From: Thermaerobacillus caldiproteolyticus
GTDB lineage: Bacteria > Bacillota > Bacilli > Bacillales > Anoxybacillaceae
NCBI RefSeq assembly: GCF_013761245.1
Contig: NZ_JACDUT010000011.1
Coordinates: 1 to 64,000 of the forward strand
DNA: 64,000 nt
Direction of reading: 5' to 3'
The position numbers were made by a program, and so were the translations under genes. A model generated the notes under the pieces. It worked only from the letters and a program-made list of their open reading frames with translations, had not been told where the DNA came from and searched no databases. Each line of letters opens with the position of its first letter. The first letter of the stretch is position 1. This document shows, piece after piece, positions 9,629 through 18,827 of this stretch.

Positions 9629-9674
9629 TGTCGAGTAATAAAAAAGTCGTTTAAAAAATAAAAAAGTTGTTTAA
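9629..9674 (+). repeat. glmS-proximal transposon end with two TnsB-type sites
   Basis: Site 1 (9629-9654) starts TGTCGAGTAAT and ends AAAAAAGTCGTTTAA. Site 2 (9658-9674) repeats ATAAAAAAGTTGTTTAA directly after it. Inverted copies occur at the far end. By Tn7 convention this is the end nearest tnsA and glmS. Confidence 0.87.
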
Positions 9675-9676
9675 AA

Positions 9677-9727
9677 AAACACACGTTATGGAGTAAAATG
9701 GAAGTAACTCCGAACGTGTGTTTTTTT
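9677..9727. terminator. Hairpin terminator inside the transposon end
   Basis: aaacacacgttatggagt pairs with actccgaacgtgtgttt, leaving an ~12-nt loop, with an A-run before and a T-run after, so it could terminate on either strand. It sits directly inside the TnsB sites and just before the first transposon gene. It may insulate the element from glmS transcription. Confidence 0.75.
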
Positions 9728-9741
9728 GTGAGGTGATTTTG

Positions 9742-10551
9742 TTGGCGAATGTGAAAAATAGAATTAAAAAGCGGAAGGATGCATTAAAAGAATTAAACGA
9801 ACTGGTTCAAAGAGATTCTAATTTATTATTAATTCATTATTCATGTGAGAGTTTCTACAATATCAAGGATGGCAGAACCCCTAGAATAACCTCTATAGCA
9901 GTTAGGTATTATAGTACGGGTCAAACAGTTTCTTTTTCTATTCATAAAGTAGCAGAGAAGCAAGGTAAGTTAGATAGAATAGAAGAGCATTATGATGAAT
10001 TAGAAAGAGAAATGCTAGATGAATTTTTTCAATTTGTAACCAGTCATAATAATTATAACTGGATTCATTGGAACATGAGGGATATCAATTATGGTTTTGA
10101 AGCTATAAATCACAGATACAGTGTTCTAGGTGGAACTCCGGTTGTTATTCACGATAAAAACAAATTTGACCTTGCTAGGAAAATAGTCGATATATATGGT
10201 ACTAACTATATTAAAGAACATCCTCGTTTTGAAAAGCTAGTGGATAAAAACAATATTACAAAAAGAGATTTTCTTTCTGGAGCAGAGGAAGCAGAGGCTT
10301 TTGAAAAAAAAGAGTTTGTTAAATTACATCAATCAACTTTAAGGAAAGTAGATATACTTCATATTATTGTGGACCGAATAATAGACAATGAATTAAAAAC
10401 TGATTCATCCTTAAGGGAAGTATACGGTCTAACTCCTCAAGGATTCTATGAATTAGTTAAAGAGAATTGGGGATATAATTTATTCATTTTTCTTTTAGGA
10501 GCAGCAATTTCGGGAATTGTTGGTTATGTAATTACAGTTCTAATGTCCTAG
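9742..10551 (+). CDS. Uncharacterised protein with C-terminal membrane helix
   Basis: About 269 residues, function unknown. The start is taken at TTG 9742 because gaggtg at 9730-9735 is spaced correctly; the frame is open back to 9718. The N-terminal half has motifs LLIHYSCESFYN, RITSIAVRYYSTGQ and NWIHWNMRDINYGFEAINHR. These give me the impression of an RNase H-like/DEDD exonuclease-type fold, but the acidic residues do not align cleanly and this is a guess. Later motifs are DIYGTNYIKEHPRFEKL and LHQSTLRKVDI. The last ~22 residues (LFIFLLGAAISGIVGYVITV) form one transmembrane helix. It lies between the transposon end and tnsA, 11 nt upstream of tnsA, so it is probably cotranscribed with the transposition genes. 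Confidence 0.8.
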   Translation: MANVKNRIKKRKDALKELNELVQRDSNLLLIHYSCESFYNIKDGRTPRITSIAVRYYSTGQTVSFSIHKVAEKQGKLDRIEEHYDELEREMLDEFFQFVTSHNNYNWIHWNMRDINYGFEAINHRYSVLGGTPVVIHDKNKFDLARKIVDIYGTNYIKEHPRFEKLVDKNNITKRDFLSGAEEAEAFEKKEFVKLHQSTLRKVDILHIIVDRIIDNELKTDSSLREVYGLTPQGFYELVKENWGYNLFIFLLGAAISGIVGYVITVLMS

Positions 10552-10562
10552 GAGGTGGTTAT

Positions 10563-11384
10563 ATGCCAAAACGCAAAACAGGTTGGACGGAGGAAAAAAT
10601 TGCTCGTTACTATAAAGAAGGTCGTGGCCAAGGCGAGTTATCTAATTATACGCCTTGGTTAATGATTCAAGACGTGCCTTCAAGTGGACGAGCCCATCGT
10701 GTAAAAGGTTGGACCACAAGTCGAACGCATCACCTCCTATCCGATATGGAATATAATTATTTTTGCTTACTCGATTGGGCAGATGAAGTTATTGATATTA
10801 GAGAACAATTCCCTCTACCACGTGATGTGACGCTTCCCATCGCTGAGGAGAAAAACATAAAACACCCCATAGATTCCGCAACACAGACCCCGATTGTAAT
10901 GACGACAGATTTTCTCATCACAGTACGAAAAGAAAAAGAAATTATTTACTTTGCCAGAACAGTAAAAGAAAATAAAGAATTAAATTCATCAAGGGTTATC
11001 GAAAAGTTTGAAATCGAAAGAGAATATTGGACAAAACAAGGTGTAGACTGGGGCATCGTAACAGAAAAGGAATTACCAAGAGATGCAATAGACAATATCA
11101 AGTGGTTACATTCAGCTTATTTTTTATCGGATGATTTAGATAAAAAATTGCTTTATTCACTATATGAAGCACTAGCCAAAAACAATATGCCGATACTTCA
11201 TCTATTAAAAGAATTCGATGAAACATTTAAATTGGCAAATGGTAGTGCTTTATCTATGTTCAAATATATGCTTGCACACAAGATTATCAAAATAAATATA
11301 ACGAAAAAAATAGATCTAATGTCGAACACAACGATTCTTGAATTTCCGCCTAACTTTATAACAGAAAAGAGGTGGGCTAATTGA
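10563..11384 (+). CDS. tnsA: Tn7-like transposase subunit TnsA (endonuclease)
   Basis: Cuts the 5' ends of the transposon, partnering TnsB so that the element is excised by double-strand breaks. The 273 residues show the restriction-endonuclease-like core at positions matching E. coli TnsA: Glu63 (SDMEYNYF), Asp116 (MTTDFLI) and Lys135 (ARTVKENKEL), with E. coli at E63, D114 and K132. A C-terminal winged-helix part expected to contact TnsC follows. Ribosome-binding site aggaggtgg. The stop overlaps the tnsB start (ttga), so the two are translationally coupled. Confidence 0.94.
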   Translation: MPKRKTGWTEEKIARYYKEGRGQGELSNYTPWLMIQDVPSSGRAHRVKGWTTSRTHHLLSDMEYNYFCLLDWADEVIDIREQFPLPRDVTLPIAEEKNIKHPIDSATQTPIVMTTDFLITVRKEKEIIYFARTVKENKELNSSRVIEKFEIEREYWTKQGVDWGIVTEKELPRDAIDNIKWLHSAYFLSDDLDKKLLYSLYEALAKNNMPILHLLKEFDETFKLANGSALSMFKYMLAHKIIKINITKKIDLMSNTTILEFPPNFITEKRWAN

Positions 11385-13528
11385 ATTTCTTTGTTAATGA
11401 ACTACTCAAAAATCCTCTTAGTGGTGAAATATACCGTATTTTATGGATAGATGATGGGAATGTAGTAGCTTATCTAATTGACATTTATGATGAAAAAGCT
11501 CTTCCTTTTAAACGGTTAATTCAAGAATTAACTGACGAAATTTTAGAGGAATCACTTATCAAAATAAAAGAAGATCCTTTTATGAGTTCAGGTATTCAAG
11601 ATATTCCTGAAAAGTATATAGAGCTAAGAAATCAAGCTTGGAAAGTTATTGAAGAGATGGTTAATGATGAACCAGCCATATACGAGAAAAAGCAACGTTC
11701 AAAATATATAAAGGATGCAATGGAAAAACATCAAGTAACCTATCCTGCAGTCCGTAAATATTTACGTAAATACTGGCAACGTGGTAAGAACATTAATGCT
11801 CTGTTGCCTGATTACAATAATTCAGGTGGGAGAGGAAAAGAAAAAGAAGCAGGTGTTAAAAAACGTGGTAGACCTCGAAAATATTCTTCCCAAGGAATAA
11901 ATGTCGATGAACGAACTAAAAAAATTTTTCGGGTTGCGTTAGAAAAATACTATTTAACTTCAAAAGAAAATCGGTTGACTGATGCATACAAAATGATGAT
12001 TAAAGAGTTTTACGCTAAAGATATTTACATTGAGGATGGCGTAAAAAAAATAATTATTGAAGATAAAGAGAGTCTACCAACGTTAACACAGTTCCGTTAT
12101 TGGTACAACAAAGAATATACATTGCTAGAATCGACAATTGCTAGGAAGGGACGTAAAAAGTTTGATAAAGATTACCGGGCTGTTTTAAATACAACACTTT
12201 CGGAGGTTCATGGTCCAGGTTCACGTTTTCAAATTGATGCAACCGTTGGGGATATATATTTAATTTCTAAATATAATCCAAACTGGATAATCGGACGACC
12301 AGTAATTTATTTAGTGATGGACGTTTTTAGTCGCATGGTTGTTGGAATGTATGTTGGCCTTGAGGGGCCTTCGTGGCTCGGTGCCATGATGGCAATGGCG
12401 AACACTGTAACAGATAAACAAAAATTTTGTGCTGAATATGGAATTGAAATATCAAAAGAAGAATGGCCAAGTGAACATTTGCCAGAAATATTGTTAGCAG
12501 ATCGTGGGGAATTTGAAGGCTTTAATGCTGATCGCTTAGTAGAGGCTTTTAATATCCATGTAGAGAATGCAGCCCCTTATCGAGCTGACTGGAAAGGCGT
12601 TGTTGAAAAACATTTTGATCTTATTCAGAAAAAAGTAAGGCCTTTTCTACCTGGCTATGTCGAGAAAGACTTTCAAGAACGTGGAGCTCGTGATTATCGA
12701 TTAGATGCGGTCCTAACCTTGGAAGACTTCACTAAAATTCTTATTAAGCAAATTTTGCATTATAATCAAAAGCACTTTCTACAAGACTATATACGGGATG
12801 AAGATATGATTCGAGATGATGTTCAACCTATTCCACTTCATTTATGGAGTTGGGGTATTAAAAATCGTACGGGAAAACTTAGGTACTATCCTGAAGACCT
12901 TGTAAAATTACACTTAATGCCAAGGGATGACGCTACGGTTACACATAAGGGAATACGCTTCAAAGGTATTTATTACAGCTGCGAACGTGCACTGAAAGAA
13001 TCATGGTTTGAGACAGCGAGACAAAAAGGCTCTTGGAAAGTGACTATCGCGTATGATCCAAGAAATATGACAAGTGTTTTTTTGATAGATCCAGGGTTAA
13101 CAAAATATGAAACTTGCTATCTTTTGACACCGTCGGAACGTTTAAAAAATACAAGTTTAGATGAAATTCGTTATTTACAAGAATACGAAAAACAACTGAA
13201 GCATGATAATAGCCATCAGCAATTGCAAAAAGATATTGATTATATTTCGGAAGTTGAAGCTATTGTGAAAGAAGCAAAGAAGAAAAAAGAGCAGTTACAA
13301 GACAAAAGTTTAAGTAAATTGCAACGAGTCAGCTCTATTAAAGAACACAGAAAATTAGAAAGAGAAGAAATAAGAAAAAACGAAGTATTTCAAATTGGTT
13401 CAGAAGAAACACCTCACAAACAAGCTGATATTGTACCGATTAATAGGGGGATTGAGGTCGAAGAGAAATATGCCAGACCAAATGTAAGAGAATATTTACG
13501 GAGACGAAAGGAGAAGAAAGATGAGTGA
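11381..13528 (+). CDS. tnsB: Tn7-like transposase subunit TnsB (DDE recombinase)
   Basis: Binds the end repeats, cleaves the 3' ends and joins them to target DNA. The 715-residue protein has N-terminal DNA-binding regions, including an AT-hook-like KKRGRPRKY (around residue 165), and a retroviral-integrase-type catalytic core. I place the triad at D286 (FQIDATV), D374 (LLADRGEFEG) and E409 (GVVEKHF). A Mu-type C-terminal beta-barrel and a lysine-rich tail follow. It starts with TTG after gaggtggg and overlaps tnsA by 4 nt and tnsC by 8 nt. All catalytic residues are intact. Confidence 0.96.
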   Translation: MNFFVNELLKNPLSGEIYRILWIDDGNVVAYLIDIYDEKALPFKRLIQELTDEILEESLIKIKEDPFMSSGIQDIPEKYIELRNQAWKVIEEMVNDEPAIYEKKQRSKYIKDAMEKHQVTYPAVRKYLRKYWQRGKNINALLPDYNNSGGRGKEKEAGVKKRGRPRKYSSQGINVDERTKKIFRVALEKYYLTSKENRLTDAYKMMIKEFYAKDIYIEDGVKKIIIEDKESLPTLTQFRYWYNKEYTLLESTIARKGRKKFDKDYRAVLNTTLSEVHGPGSRFQIDATVGDIYLISKYNPNWIIGRPVIYLVMDVFSRMVVGMYVGLEGPSWLGAMMAMANTVTDKQKFCAEYGIEISKEEWPSEHLPEILLADRGEFEGFNADRLVEAFNIHVENAAPYRADWKGVVEKHFDLIQKKVRPFLPGYVEKDFQERGARDYRLDAVLTLEDFTKILIKQILHYNQKHFLQDYIRDEDMIRDDVQPIPLHLWSWGIKNRTGKLRYYPEDLVKLHLMPRDDATVTHKGIRFKGIYYSCERALKESWFETARQKGSWKVTIAYDPRNMTSVFLIDPGLTKYETCYLLTPSERLKNTSLDEIRYLQEYEKQLKHDNSHQQLQKDIDYISEVEAIVKEAKKKKEQLQDKSLSKLQRVSSIKEHRKLEREEIRKNEVFQIGSEETPHKQADIVPINRGIEVEEKYARPNVREYLRRRKEKKDE

Positions 13529-14105
13529 ATGGGGAGAAAAATTAAATGCTCAAGTAGCTGAATATAAAAAGCAAGATGTCATTGATTTTCAAGGAAATCC
13601 TTTAATTGAAGCTCTACCTCCTATTCTGTCTCCAGAAGAAGCTTTTGAAGCATTGAGTTATTATCCAGAATTTGATGAAAAAGAGCGTTTATTACCTACA
13701 CATATTCGATATCATGCGATTCCAAGATTAACTCGTTTTTTCCAACCAGTTATGCAACATCTAGACTTAGAACAGAGATTTTCACGATTATTGAGGTATG
13801 GTTATGTGAGTAGAAATCCGTTATCTCCCAATTTTACAAAGAGTTTATCTGCGGCTCATCATTCACTTACAGGGCAAAAAATTAAGCACGATATACGCTC
13901 AACAGCCTCTAGTATTACTTTGATGGGGTTTTCCGGCATTGGAAAAACTACTGCTATTGAGAGGATTTTATCTTTATATCCACAGTTAATCATTCATAAG
14001 CACCCATTAAATATTACTCAAGTTGTATGGCTAAAACTGAATTGTCCACATGATGGTTCGTTAAAATCATTATGTATGGATTTTTTCTTGAAGATGGATC
14101 GTTAG
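13521..14105 (+). CDS. tnsC: TnsC-like AAA+ ATPase, N-terminal part (frame interrupted)
   Basis: TnsC is the ATP-dependent regulator linking target selectors TnsD/TnsE to TnsAB. This part ends at 194 residues and holds the Walker A motif GFSGIGKTT (residues 136-144) and the conserved block VVWLKLNCPHDGS. The frame stops at 14103-14105 in the middle of the ATPase domain, just after a T-run. The rest of the protein, including Walker B, continues in the -1 frame from the overlapping reading frame at 14072. As separate products neither half could be an active ATPase. Either a 1-nt deletion, a sequencing error or a -1 ribosomal frameshift explains it. Confidence 0.88.
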   Translation: MSEWGEKLNAQVAEYKKQDVIDFQGNPLIEALPPILSPEEAFEALSYYPEFDEKERLLPTHIRYHAIPRLTRFFQPVMQHLDLEQRFSRLLRYGYVSRNPLSPNFTKSLSAAHHSLTGQKIKHDIRSTASSITLMGFSGIGKTTAIERILSLYPQLIIHKHPLNITQVVWLKLNCPHDGSLKSLCMDFFLKMDR

Positions 14106-15124
14106 TTGGAACTAATTATTATGAACGGTTCGGTAGCAGAAGAAATTCTATCAGTTCCATGGTAACAAGAATGGGACAAATTGCTCGCTTGCATTGTGTA
14201 GGGGCCTTAATTATCGATGAAATTCAGCATTTATTAACAACTCGCGATAATAATTCAGAAAAGATGATGAACTTTTTTGTTACTCTGGTCAATGAGATTG
14301 GTGTACCAGTTATGATGATTGGTACAATGCGTGCAAAAAGTGTCTTGCAGCAAGATTTTCGTCAAGCCCGTCGTGGCAGTGGGCAGGGAGATATGGTATG
14401 GCAGCAAATGAAAAAGGATGATGACTGGGATTTGCTTATCGAAAGTATGTGGAATTATCAATGGATTAGGTACAAGACAGAGTTAACTGAGGAATTAAAT
14501 CAGACACTCTATGAGGAAAGTCAAGGAATAGTAGATATCGCTGTAAAACTATTTGCATTATCTCAAGGTCGAGCAATTGAAACAGGAGAAGAAAAAATTA
14601 CACCTGCCCTCATAAGGAGAGTTGCAAAAGATGATTTGAAGCTTGTCCAACCGATGTTGAAAGCATTAAAAGACGGGCGTATTTCTGAACTAGAAAAATA
14701 TGAGGATATTATGCCTATGGATATTGCGGAGTATCTACAATATCATCAATCGAAAATTGATTTAAGGGCTACCATACAAAAGAAAAAAGAATTGCAGGCT
14801 CTTAAACGAAGAGAAAGAGAAATTTCCAATCTTGAAAAACTAATGGTTGCATTGATGAATTTAGATATTGATCCTACATTAGCAGAAAAGGTAGCTTCAA
14901 AGGCCATAAAGGATTTGCCGGAAGCTTCACAAGCCGAGTTGATGGAAAGAGCATTAAATTTAATAAAAGAACGGATGGAACCAAGTAAAAGCAAAGTAAA
15001 TCAATCGTCAAAAAATACATTACGGGTCATCATCGATAAAGGTCGCAAGCAGAAGCTGTCAGCCTATGAATCATTACGAGAGGCAGGTTATATTAAAGCA
15101 CCACTAGATGAATTTGTTATCTAG
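14072..15124 (+). CDS. tnsC: TnsC-like AAA+ ATPase, C-terminal part (frame interrupted)
   Basis: Continuation of TnsC in the -1 frame. It begins within GTNYYERFGSRRNSI, the segment that follows the Walker A half in the family, then has Walker B ALIIDEIQHLL (D49-E50 of this reading frame), the sensor-like VMMIGTMRAKSVL, and a helical C-terminal region. The ATG at 14072 lacks a Shine-Dalgarno, so independent initiation is unlikely. It ends 11 nt before tnsD with aggagg between. Confidence 0.88.
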   Translation: MYGFFLEDGSLVGTNYYERFGSRRNSISSMVTRMGQIARLHCVGALIIDEIQHLLTTRDNNSEKMMNFFVTLVNEIGVPVMMIGTMRAKSVLQQDFRQARRGSGQGDMVWQQMKKDDDWDLLIESMWNYQWIRYKTELTEELNQTLYEESQGIVDIAVKLFALSQGRAIETGEEKITPALIRRVAKDDLKLVQPMLKALKDGRISELEKYEDIMPMDIAEYLQYHQSKIDLRATIQKKKELQALKRREREISNLEKLMVALMNLDIDPTLAEKVASKAIKDLPEASQAELMERALNLIKERMEPSKSKVNQSSKNTLRVIIDKGRKQKLSAYESLREAGYIKAPLDEFVI

Positions 15125-15135
15125 GAGGAAACTCC

Positions 15136-17040
15136 ATGCTAAGTTACTTTCCAACCTTATATAACGATGAACTTTTGTATAGCTGGTTTGCACGATATCA
15201 TATCCATTCGTCTAATATTAGCCCTAAGCAAACGATGAAAGATTTATATGGGAAGACGAATATCGTGGCTGTTCCTGATTTACCAACAAACTTAAACGTT
15301 GTTTATGAAAAATTGAGGCATTTCCAAGTACCCGACGTAGCTCAATGGATAAAGAAGCACACATTATTTCGTTATTATACAACCTTTGCAACATCAGAGA
15401 TAAAACACAAAGTATATAGGGCTATGGAAAGTGGTGAACATTCAGGAGCTATCCATATGATGACAGGGATAATGGCAAACGCTATTAAGGAATGGACTTA
15501 TTTTCGTTTTTGTCCTCGATGTTTTCAAGAGGATATAGAAACTATAGGTGAGTCGTATTGGAAAGTCTCTCATCAATTACCTGGTGTATATATGTGTCTT
15601 AAACATAATCAGTATTTATGCGATTCTTCTGTTCCATTCCGTGGAAAAAATAAACATGAGTTTATTGCAGCATCTCCAAGTAATTGTATTAGGTTAGGAG
15701 TCAAAAAGGTATTTTTAGAACGTACAGAGAGGTTTTTTCAAATTCTAGCAGAACAAAGTGTAAAGCTTATTCAAGGAGATTTTCATTTCACATGGGAGGG
15801 TATCCAATCATCCTATCGCTATTTATTACAACGACATGGATACGCAACGATTAATGGGAAAGTTAATCAGCAACTGTTGGCTGAGCAATTTACATTATTT
15901 TATGGTGAAGAATTTTTAGAAGCCATGCAGTCCTCTGTTGATATTTTGAGTGAATCCTGTTGGCTCAAAAGCATAACACGCAAACATCGTAAATCTTTTC
16001 ATCCTATTCGCCATTTATTGCTTATTTACTTTCTGGGAGAAGAAATAGATACCTTTTATCAATATGCTCACAAGGAGTATAAGCCGTTTGGCGAAGGACC
16101 TTACTTTTGCTTAAATCCTGCTGCCAAGCATTATAAACAACGAGTGATTCCCAATGTTAAAACAACTATTTGTACAGACACAAGAAGACCTGTTGGCACA
16201 TTTGAATGCACGTGTGGATTTATCTATTCCCGCCGGGGACCGGATAAGAGTGAACAAGATTTATATAAAATTGGTCGCATCAAGCAGTATGGACAAGTAT
16301 GGTTGGATAAATTACATCGCATGATACATGTTGAAAAATTGAGTTATTATGCAGCAGCAAAAGAATTGCAATGCGATATTATGACAGTTATCAAGTATGC
16401 GAATAAAGGAAAGCCAATAATAACAGATAACAAGCTAGATGAGTTAGAATTAGTGAAATCTAAAAAACAGAAGGAATGGATGAAACTATTAAAGCAACAT
16501 CCCAATAAATCAGTTACGCAGATTAGAAGTATAGAACCTGCTCTTTATGCTTGGCTTTACCGACATGATCGGGAGTGGTTGAAAAAACATTCACCTAAGC
16601 AGCCTAACAGGCAGTCATCGCATTTAAAAATTAATTGGTCTGAAAGAGACGAAGAAGTTCTTAAAGAAGTCAAATTAGTTATAAAGAAACTTAAAAGTGC
16701 TGATAAGCCTATCTATATTAATAAAAGTCGAATAGGTAAAGAAATTCGAAAGTTATCGCTACTAGAAAAACATTTGGATAAGCTACCTAAAACAAAGGAA
16801 TATATCCTTCAACAAATTGAAACGAGAGAACAATTTCAGATTCGTAGAGTAAGATGGGCCTGTCACTATTTGTTCAGTAAGAATGAATCAGTTATGGAAT
16901 GGAAAGTAAAACGGTTGGCCGGTTTAAAGGGGAATGTTGCAGAAAAGGTACAACAAGCTATTAATGATGAAATCATAAAGTATCAGCAGCTAAGAGTGGA
17001 AGGTGATATAGGTGGTAAAAATCAGACCATGGCCCTTTAA
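15136..17040 (+). CDS. tnsD: TnsD/TniQ-family target-site selector
   Basis: Sequence-specific DNA-binding protein that recruits TnsC to the 3' end of glmS. The 634-residue protein opens with the TniQ signature (LSYFPTLYNDELLYSWFARY), followed by a zinc-binding pair FCPRC...CLKH (around residues 125-160). The long C-terminal region has helix-turn-helix-like segments such as LSYYAAAKELQCDIMTVIKY, which are known in the family to read the target. The location of the element 25 bp after glmS agrees with this role. Ribosome-binding site aggagg. The 3' end overlaps tnsE by 29 nt. Confidence 0.94.
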   Translation: MLSYFPTLYNDELLYSWFARYHIHSSNISPKQTMKDLYGKTNIVAVPDLPTNLNVVYEKLRHFQVPDVAQWIKKHTLFRYYTTFATSEIKHKVYRAMESGEHSGAIHMMTGIMANAIKEWTYFRFCPRCFQEDIETIGESYWKVSHQLPGVYMCLKHNQYLCDSSVPFRGKNKHEFIAASPSNCIRLGVKKVFLERTERFFQILAEQSVKLIQGDFHFTWEGIQSSYRYLLQRHGYATINGKVNQQLLAEQFTLFYGEEFLEAMQSSVDILSESCWLKSITRKHRKSFHPIRHLLLIYFLGEEIDTFYQYAHKEYKPFGEGPYFCLNPAAKHYKQRVIPNVKTTICTDTRRPVGTFECTCGFIYSRRGPDKSEQDLYKIGRIKQYGQVWLDKLHRMIHVEKLSYYAAAKELQCDIMTVIKYANKGKPIITDNKLDELELVKSKKQKEWMKLLKQHPNKSVTQIRSIEPALYAWLYRHDREWLKKHSPKQPNRQSSHLKINWSERDEEVLKEVKLVIKKLKSADKPIYINKSRIGKEIRKLSLLEKHLDKLPKTKEYILQQIETREQFQIRRVRWACHYLFSKNESVMEWKVKRLAGLKGNVAEKVQQAINDEIIKYQQLRVEGDIGGKNQTMAL

Positions 17041-18574
17041 TCAGCAACAAGTCGTATCATTACATTGGTTTGGGAATGTCAAACAGGGAAAAGACCAGCA
17101 GTGGTATTTACAAGCAGCTTTTAAAGAATCAAAAAAATGCCAGATCCTTGAGTTACCTATAGGTGCATTTCCTCTATTAAGATTAGGACAATTTTACAGA
17201 GACGGCTTGCCTCTATCAACGCAAAAAGCAGGGAGTTACAATCAAGTAATGATTGAAGATTTGGGAAAAGGCAAAACGACAAAGGCGATTGACGCTTGTA
17301 AAAAATTTGGTTACTTCTTATACAAGATGCCCGAACTAATCCATCAACATGTTTGGTCCTTTTCTTCAAACGGAATAACATATTATGTTTCACATGCAGA
17401 ACTTATACGTGCCTTATATGTTAAATACAAGCTTTTAGCTAACGCACTGTTGAGACCCAATGGATTAGATTTCCTTATCAATAATGTCCATTATCTAAAT
17501 TCGCAAACAGTGTTTATAGAATTAGCCCATGAAATTCCTTCCACAATTGTTACTAATGAATTTGTTCATTACATGGCTTGGTTATATTTAAACGATGAAA
17601 TTAAAAAATCTTTTTGTTCCGTTCAAACTAATGCTTATAGCTATGCGGCAAATCAAAATGTCTCATATGGTATTCCGTTAGAGATGGCCGTCCCATCCAT
17701 TCAGAATACCAGGATTGCATATAGAGGGATACAGCAACAAAATGAGGTATTGATATTAGAATTGCTTGGGATTGATAATATAACGCTTCCTGTGTTTCAA
17801 ATCCAATACAGTCACAAGTCTATTAAGAGAAATGTTTATACGAATGCTCCCAAAAAGACGAGGATTTCACAGAAAAATGGAGATACAGAATATGTATTAA
17901 ACGAAAAAAACGGAAAGCGATCAAAAGAGGATACTCATCAACTAGTCATTGAACAAGAACCCACTCAATTCGCTTTCCGTCATTCAGTCGTCATTAAAAG
18001 AATATCAAAACAAGCGCAGAAAGTGAACAAGGGAAATGCCTATATTTCAAATAAAGGTCGTGGCGGAGCTACTCAGCAGCAGATTGTTGGAGTAGATGAA
18101 TCCATTTTTGGTGGAACGGTTGCACCCATTGAATTTCGAACATTGGAAATCGCTGATTCTATTGCTAATTACGGTTTGGAACAGTTTTTTGAGATGATTC
18201 AACGTTTATCTAAAAGCTATCCTCATTTATCAGTTTCTGTAAATGTAGTATTTCTGCCACTAGGAAGAAAATTTTCTCGGTTGCCAGACGGAAGAAGGCG
18301 TGTTTGTGCCGTTGCTAGAATAGTGAACCAAGGCAAAGTTTCATACATAATTGAGGTGGCAGTTCCTGATAACCGTTCTATCTCGACTTTAATTATCCCA
18401 TCGGTTGGGAGCTTATACAAAGATGAGTCACACATTCAAAAATTGCTTAGAAATCTTGTTTACAATAGTGGGAGTTGGAGTAATTCATTTTTGCAGATGA
18501 TTCGGCATACGAAAGTAAAACACATTCAGGAAACACCTCAAAATTGGGCTCAAAGGTTAAGTAGATATTTGTAG
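17012..18574 (+). CDS. tnsE: TnsE-like target selector
   Basis: In Tn7, TnsE directs insertion into conjugal plasmids and other discontinuously replicating DNA by contacting the sliding clamp and 3'-recessed ends. The 520 residues (Tn7 TnsE is 538) match in overall order: N-terminal beta-rich region, a low-complexity middle, and the conserved C-terminal block beginning GVDESIFGGTVAPIEF, with VFLPLGRKFSRLPDGRRRVC and SWSNSFLQMIR, similar to the DNA-binding domain I recall for Tn7 TnsE. GTG start after gaaggtg, overlapping tnsD. Presence of TnsE means the element probably has both a chromosomal and a mobile-plasmid pathway. Confidence 0.85.
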   Translation: MVKIRPWPFNQQQVVSLHWFGNVKQGKDQQWYLQAAFKESKKCQILELPIGAFPLLRLGQFYRDGLPLSTQKAGSYNQVMIEDLGKGKTTKAIDACKKFGYFLYKMPELIHQHVWSFSSNGITYYVSHAELIRALYVKYKLLANALLRPNGLDFLINNVHYLNSQTVFIELAHEIPSTIVTNEFVHYMAWLYLNDEIKKSFCSVQTNAYSYAANQNVSYGIPLEMAVPSIQNTRIAYRGIQQQNEVLILELLGIDNITLPVFQIQYSHKSIKRNVYTNAPKKTRISQKNGDTEYVLNEKNGKRSKEDTHQLVIEQEPTQFAFRHSVVIKRISKQAQKVNKGNAYISNKGRGGATQQQIVGVDESIFGGTVAPIEFRTLEIADSIANYGLEQFFEMIQRLSKSYPHLSVSVNVVFLPLGRKFSRLPDGRRRVCAVARIVNQGKVSYIIEVAVPDNRSISTLIIPSVGSLYKDESHIQKLLRNLVYNSGSWSNSFLQMIRHTKVKHIQETPQNWAQRLSRYL

Positions 18575-18827
18575 AGAGATTGGTGCAAAATATATGTATG
18601 AATAAGTGTAATGCAACTATTTTTAGCTCTTCCCTCTTATGTTTTAGTTATATTATAAACAGGAACATAGAAAAGTTGACAAAACAATGTTGGAAAGATA
18701 AAAATTATAAAATTTACTTATACTTTTATTTGCTACAATTGAAATCTAAATTGCATTTATTGTTAATATTTAGTATAATTTTACTATGTGATGAATTTTA
18801 AAAATCTGTTGCTGAGGTAGAAATATT

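Noticed and set aside
9618-9631. TGT at 9619 as the transposon terminus
   Set aside because: The spacing to the TnsB site does not match the other end, whereas TGT at 9629 does and gives the GTTTT duplication.
18580-18801. 73-residue open frame after tnsE
   Set aside because: Low-complexity, no ribosome-binding site; overlaps the likely promoter of the HTH gene.
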